Part shown: positions 58,353 to 64,000 of the stretch, piece by piece
How positions within the stretch are numbered: the first letter of the stretch is position 1
Layout: each line of letters begins with the position of its first letter
Source: Ulva prolifera
Lineage: Eukaryota > Chlorophyta > Ulvophyceae > Ulvales > Ulvaceae
Direction of reading: 5' to 3'
Length of the DNA stretch: 64,000 nt
Assembly (NCBI GenBank): GCA_023078555.1
Contig: CM041196.1
Coordinates: 1 to 64,000, forward strand
Notes under the pieces: generated by a model
What the model was told of the DNA's origin: nothing
Database searches by the model: none
What the model saw: only the letters and a program-made list of their open reading frames with translations
Position numbers and translations under genes: made by a program

Positions 58353-58466
58353 GCCCCTCCGCCAAAAGGACCCCACCCGCGTGGAAACGGCGGCCTAGGG
58401 TGGAAGCCCGGCCCCCTCTGGCCCAACGCGCACGTTGTCGCGGGGGATGCCCCCAGCCCCAAGGAG

Positions 58467-58488
58467 CCCCCCCCCCCCCCCCCCCCCC
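58467..58488. repeat. 22-bp poly-C run, right arm
   Basis: Counterpart of the 32-G run of the left arm. Confidence 0.9.
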
Positions 58489-58589
58489 ACTTTCCAATGG
58501 CCACCGTCCCGATCTCCATACCCATGTTCCGAGAACGCTGCCCTGAGTAGCAGAGCAGCATAGCAGCGCCGGCACCCGCCAGCTCCCCC

Positions 58590-59010
58590 GGGCCAATGCG
58601 CTTCTCCATCGCCGATCCTCCACCACGCTTCTCCGCAGCCACGCTCCTTCACCGCCGCGCTTCCCACTGCCGCGCTGATCCAATATCGCGCTCCTCCACC
58701 GCCGTGCTGATCAACCTCCGCGCAGATCCATCGCCGCGCTCATCCATGTCCGCGCTAATCTATTGCCGCGCTCCTCCACCGCCACGCTGCTCCTCCGCCA
58801 CGCTGGTCTTCCGCCACGCTCCTCCATCGCCGTGGTGATACATTGCTACGCTAAACCATCATCCAGCTGATCCATTGGTGCATTCCTTCACCGCCACGCT
58901 GCTCGTCTGCCACGCTGCTCCTCCGCCACGCTACTCTTCCGCCACGCCCTTCCATCGCCGCGGTGATGCATTGCTACGCTGAATCGTCGCCGAGCTGATC
59001 CATTGCCGGA
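58590..59010. repeat. GC-rich minisatellite, right arm
   Basis: Reverse complement of the left-arm minisatellite, shorter by 189 bp. The junction sits at a copy of the direct repeat that bounds the missing piece. Confidence 0.75.
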
Positions 59011-59590
59011 CCTCTATACTATGGGCTACTAGAAGCTTCGGTAGGTGGCACCGGTCGCCGGGGAGCATGCATGGGCTGCAACTAAACGACTGGGCCATTA
59101 AGGATGATAAACACACTAGCTGGACTTGTTTGTTTTACGTGCGAGGCTGAATTCGTGTGTATACTGTTCGGTGGAGCTCTACACATGATGCAGCCGGCAT
59201 AGGACGATTTGGTATGCGGGCACTGTGCGGGGAGTACTGTGCGAGGGGCTCCGGGGGGGTTGGGGTCTCGGTGTGTTTGGCTCTGCGGCCTCGGCTTCGT
59301 GTGCTTTCGGGGCTCTGGAGCAGGGCTGGTGGGCGGGGTGCGAGTGTGGGTGGGTGAGCGTGCGGGTGTGCTTGTGGGTGTGGGGTGTGAAGGCTCGGGT
59401 GTTACAAGGACAAAGCAAGCAAGGCAGGTAGCACCCGGTGCCGCGAGCAACAACCAGAGGAACTCACACCACGCAACGAGCCACACGCACTGAGCCACAC
59501 GCATCACACACCAACAGACCCACGCAACGGCAGCACCCGCGCTGGCCACAGCCACTCAGCCACACACCCACACAGCCACACTCATCTCCA
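59011..59590. other. Satellite-flanking DNA, right arm, no gene seen
   Basis: Reverse complement of 44444-45029; ends at ctcatctcca, where the satellite begins. Confidence 0.6.
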
Positions 59591-62500
59591 AACACAATGC
59601 ACCAAGTGAATATAGGCCGCGTGATAGATCGAGATTCGGTAACTCAGACACCGATGTTCCGAAGTGCGGGCAGAATGGAACCTAGCTGCATTACGAGAAG
59701 TGCCCTTAACACCACGCACGAAGTGAATATAGGCCGCGTGATAGATCGAGATTCGGTAACTCAGACACCGATGTAACGTAGTGTTGGGGCAATTGAACTT
59801 GGCTGCATGATGAGAAGTGCCCTAAACACACCGCACCAAGTGAATATAGGCCGCGTGATAGATCGAGATTCGGTAACTCAGAAACCGATGTAACGTAGTG
59901 TTGGGGCAATTGAACTTGGCTGCATGATGAGAAGTGCCCTAAACACAATGCACCAAGTCAACATGGGCCGCGTGATAGATCGACATTCGGTAACTCAGAC
60001 ACAGATGTTCCGAAGTGCGGGCAGCATGGAACCTAGCTGCATTACGAGAAGTGCCCTGAACACAACGCACCAAGTGAATATAGGCCGCGTGATAGATCGA
60101 GATTCGGTAACTTAGACACCGATGTTCCGAAGTGCGGGCAGCATGGAACCTAGCTGCATTACGAGAAGTGCCCTGAACACACCGCACCAAGATAATATAG
60201 ACCGCGTGATGGATCGAGATTCGGTAACTTAGACACTGATGTTCCGAAGTGCGGGCAGCATGGAACCTAGCTGCATTACGAGAAGTGCCCTGAACACACC
60301 GCACCAAGATAATATAGACCGCGTGATGGATCGAGATTCGGTAACTTAGACACCGATGTTCCGAAGTGCGGGCAGCATGGAACCTAGCTGCATTACGAGA
60401 AGTGCCCTAAACACACCGCACCAAGTGAATATAGACCGCGTGATAGATCGAGATTCGGTAACTCAGACACCGATGTAACGTAGTGTTGGGGCAATTGAAC
60501 TTGGCTGCATGATGAGAAGTGCCCTAAACATAACGCACCAAGTCAACATGGGCCGCGTGATAGATCGACATTCGGTAACTCAGACACCGATGTTCCGTAG
60601 TGCGGGCAGCATGGAACCTAGCTGCATTACGAGAGGTGCCCTGAACACAATGCACCAAGTGAATATAGGCCGCGTGATAGATCGAGATTCGGTAACTCAG
60701 ACACCGATGTTCCGAAGTGCGGGCAGCATGGAACCTAACTGCATTACGAGAAGTGCCCTGAACACAATGCACCAAGTGAATATAGGCCGCGTGATAGATC
60801 GAGATTCGGTAACTCAGACACCGATGTTCCGAAGTGCGGGCAGCATGGAACCTAGCTGCATTACGAGAAGTGCCCTGAACACACCGCACCAAGTGAATAT
60901 AGGCCGCGTGATAGATCGAGATTCGGTAACTCAGACACCGATGTTCCGAAGTGCGGGCAGCATGGAACCTAGCTGCATTACGAGAAGTGCCCTGAACACA
61001 CCGCACCAAGATAATATAGACCGCGTGATGGATCGAGATTCGGTAACTTAGACACCGATGTTCCGAAGTGCGGGCAGCATGGAACCTAGCTGCATTACGA
61101 GAAGGGCCCTGAACACACCGCACCAAGATAATATAGACCGCGTGATGGATCGAGATTCGGTAACTTAGACACCGATGTAACGTAGTGTTGGGGCAATTGA
61201 ACTTGGCTGCATGATGAGAAGTGCCCTAAACACAACGCACCAAGTGAATATGGGCCGCGTAATAGATCGAGATTCGGTAATTCAGACACAAATATTCCAA
61301 AGGGCGGGCAGCATGGAACCTAGCTGCATTACGAGAAGTGCCCTGAACACACCGCACCAAGATAATATAGACCGCGTGATGGATCGAGATTCGGTAACTT
61401 AGACACCGATGTTCCGAAGTGCGGGCAGCATGGAACCTAGCTGCATTACGAGAAGTGCCCTAAACACACCGCACCAAGTGAATATAGACCGCGTGATAGA
61501 TCGAGATTCGGTAACTCAGACACCGATGTAACGTAGTGTTGGGGCAATTGAACTTGGCTGCATGATGAGAAGTGCCCTAAACATAACGCACCAAGTCAAC
61601 ATGGGCCGCGTGATAGATCGACATTCGGTAACTCAGACACCGATGTTCCGTAGTGCGGGCAGCATGGAACCTAGCTGCATTACGAGAGGTGCCCTGAACA
61701 CAATGCACCAAGTGAATATAGGCCGCGTGATAGATCGAGATTCGGTAACTCAGACACCGATGTTCCAAAGTGCGGGCAGCATGGAACCTAACTGCATTAC
61801 GAGAAGTGCCCTGAACACAATGCACCAAGTGAATATAGGCCGCGTGATAGATCGAGATTTGGTAACTCAGACACCGATGTTCCGAAGTGCGGGCAGCATG
61901 GAACCTAGCTGCATTACGAGAAGTGCCCTGAACACACCGCACCAAGTGAATATAGGCCGCGTGATAGATCGAGATTCGGTAACTCAGACACCGATGTTCC
62001 GAAGTGCGGGCAGCATGGAACCTAGCTGCATTACGAGAAGTGCCCTGAACACACCGCACCAAGATAATATAGACCGCGTGATGGATCGAGATTCGGTAAT
62101 TCAGACACAAATATTCCAAAGGGCGGGCAGCATGGAACCTAGCTGCATTACGAGAAGTGCCCTGAACACAACGCACCAAGTGAATATAGGCCGCGTGATA
62201 GATCGAGATTCGGTAACTCAGACACCGATGTTCCGAAGTGCGGGCAGCATGGAACCTAGCTGCATTACGAGAAGGGCCCTGAACACACCGCACCAAGATA
62301 ATATAGACCGCGTGATGGATCGAGATTCGGTAACTTAGACACCGATGTTCCGAAGTGCGGAAAGCATGGAACCTAGCTGCATTTCGAGAAGTGCCCTAAA
62401 CACACCGCACCAAGTGAATATAGACCGCGTGATAGATCGAGATTCGGTAACTCAGACACCGATGTAACGTAGTGTTGGGGCAATTGAACTTGGCTGCATG

Positions 62501-64000
62501 ATGAGAAGTGCCCTAAACATAACGCACCAAGTCAACATGGGCCGCGTGATAGATCGACATTCGGTAACTCAGACACCGATGTTCCGTAGTGCGGGCAGCA
62601 TGGAACCTAGCTGCATTACGAGAGGTGCCCTGAACACAATGCACCAAGTGAATATAGGCCGCGTGATAGATCGAGATTCGGTAACTCAGACACCGATGTT
62701 CCAAAGTGCGGGCAGCATGGAACCTAACTGCATTACGAGAAGTGCCCTGAACACAATGCACCAAGTGAATATAGGCCGCGTGATAGATCGAGATTTGGTA
62801 ACTCAGACACCGATGTTCCGAAGTGCGGGCAGCATGGAACCTAGCTGCATTACGAGAAGTGCCCTGAACACAACGCACCAAGTGAATATACGCTGCGTGA
62901 TCGATCGAGATTCGGTAACTCAGACACCGATGTTCCGAAGTGCGGGCAGCATGGAACCTAGCTGCATTACGAGAAGTGCCCTGAACACACCGCACCAAGG
63001 GAATATAGGCCGCGTGATAGATCGAGATTCAGTAACTCAGACACCGATGTTCCGAAGTGCGGGCAGCATGGAACCTAGCTGCATTACGAGAAGTGCCCTG
63101 AACACACCGCACCAAGATAATATAGACCGCGTGATGGATCGAGATTCGGTAATTCAGACACAAATATTCCACAGGGCGGGCAGCATGGAACCTAGCTGCA
63201 TTACGAGAAGTGCCCTGAACACAACGCACCAAGTGAATATAGGCCGCGTGATAGATCGAGATTCGGTAACTCAGACACCGATGTTCCGAAGTGCGGGCAG
63301 CATGGAACCTAGCTGCATTACGAGAAGTGCCCTGAACACACCGCACCAAGTGAATATAGGCCGCGTGATAGATCGAGATTCGGTAACTCAGACACCGATG
63401 TTCCGAAGTGCGGGCAGCATGGAACCTAGCTGCATTACGAGAAGTGCCCTGAACACAACGCACCAAGTGAATATACGCTGCGTGATCGATCGAGATTCGG
63501 TAACTCAGACACCGATGTTCCGAAGTGCGGGCAGCATGGAACCTAGCTGCATTACGAGAAGTGCCCTGAACACACCGCACCAAGGGAATATAGGCCGCGT
63601 GATAGATCGAGATTCGGTAACTCAGACACCGATGTTCCGAAGTGCGGGCAGCATGGAACCTAGCTGCATTACGAGAAGTGCCCTGAACACACCGCACCAA
63701 GATAATATAGACCGCGTGATGGATCGAGATTCGGTAATTCAGACACAAATATTCCACAGGGCGGGCAGCATGGAACCTAGCTGCATTACGAGAAGTGCCC
63801 TGAACACAACGCACCAAGTGAATATAGGCCGCGTGATAGATCGAGATTCGGTAACTCAGACACCGATGTTCCGAAGTGCGGGCAGCATGGAACCTAGCTG
63901 CATTACGAGAAGGGCCCTGAACACACCGCACCAAGATAATATAGACCGCGTGATGGATCGAGATTCGGTAACTTAGACACCGATGTTCCGAAGTGCGGAA
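59591..64000. repeat. 117-bp satellite array, right block, inverted
   Basis: The same satellite in opposite orientation, about 38 monomers up to the window edge. Class A and B monomers and rare variants match those at the right end of the left block. Within it, two long segments share the same series of rare variants at an offset of about 1.6 kb: the variant gtgcggaaagcatgg at 62356 recurs as gtgcggaa at the last bases of the window. Confidence 0.95.

Larger units (their letters stand above)
57745..62391. repeat. Right arm of large inverted duplication
   Basis: Reverse complement of 41881-46488. Differences include loss of the 189-bp minisatellite segment, 22 instead of 32 bases in the homopolymer, loss of two satellite monomers next to the junction, and scattered substitutions. 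Confidence 0.85.

Overview
The window looks like nuclear DNA of a photosynthetic eukaryote, most likely a chlorophyte green alga. Three things suggest this. A plant-type tryptophan synthase alpha C-terminus opens the window. Short GT-AG introns with CTAAC/CTAAT branch-like motifs can be placed in the central gene. The pentamer TGTAA, the chlorophyte poly(A) signal, lies 80-150 nt past the stop codon of every convincing gene. Assignment to a genus is not possible from the sequence.

Layout. (1) 2-121: 3' end of a tryptophan synthase alpha gene. (2) About 281-20811: a tandem array with a decayed partial unit, then units of about 7.3, 6.2 and at least 5.7 kb, cut by a 100-N gap at 20812-20911. 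Each unit carries two divergent genes about 0.4 kb apart at their TATA boxes. One is a minus-strand gene for a small basic Lys/Ala/Pro-rich protein. The other is a plus-strand gene for an acidic (Asp/Asn)-Glu-Gly repeat protein with an Ala/Cys-rich C-terminal domain. Units 2 and 3 are nearly identical; unit 1 is older and carries extra insertions. (3) 20912-44443: about 200 copies of a 117-bp satellite with higher-order structure. Its long open frames on both strands are a side effect of a monomer length divisible by three and are not annotated as genes. (4) 44444-46488: satellite-flanking DNA with a GC-rich minisatellite, a 32-G run and a decayed SNF2-helicase fragment. (5) 46489-57744: a single-copy spacer holding a rearranged RNA polymerase I largest-subunit pseudogene, palindromes and fold-back elements, an unrecognised intron-containing gene (about 49.5-53.0 kb), a 172-bp tandem repeat and weak minus-strand coding candidates. 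(6) 57745-64000: the reverse complement of (4) and of the adjoining satellite.

The window therefore holds a large inverted duplication with arms of at least 4.6 kb around an 11.3-kb spacer. The only genes that look functional are the tryptophan synthase end, the six genes of the tandem array and, less surely, the central spliced gene. No metabolic pathway or operon links them. The array looks like a locally amplified gene pair, and the rest is satellite and gene-fragment DNA typical of heterochromatic or subtelomeric sequence.
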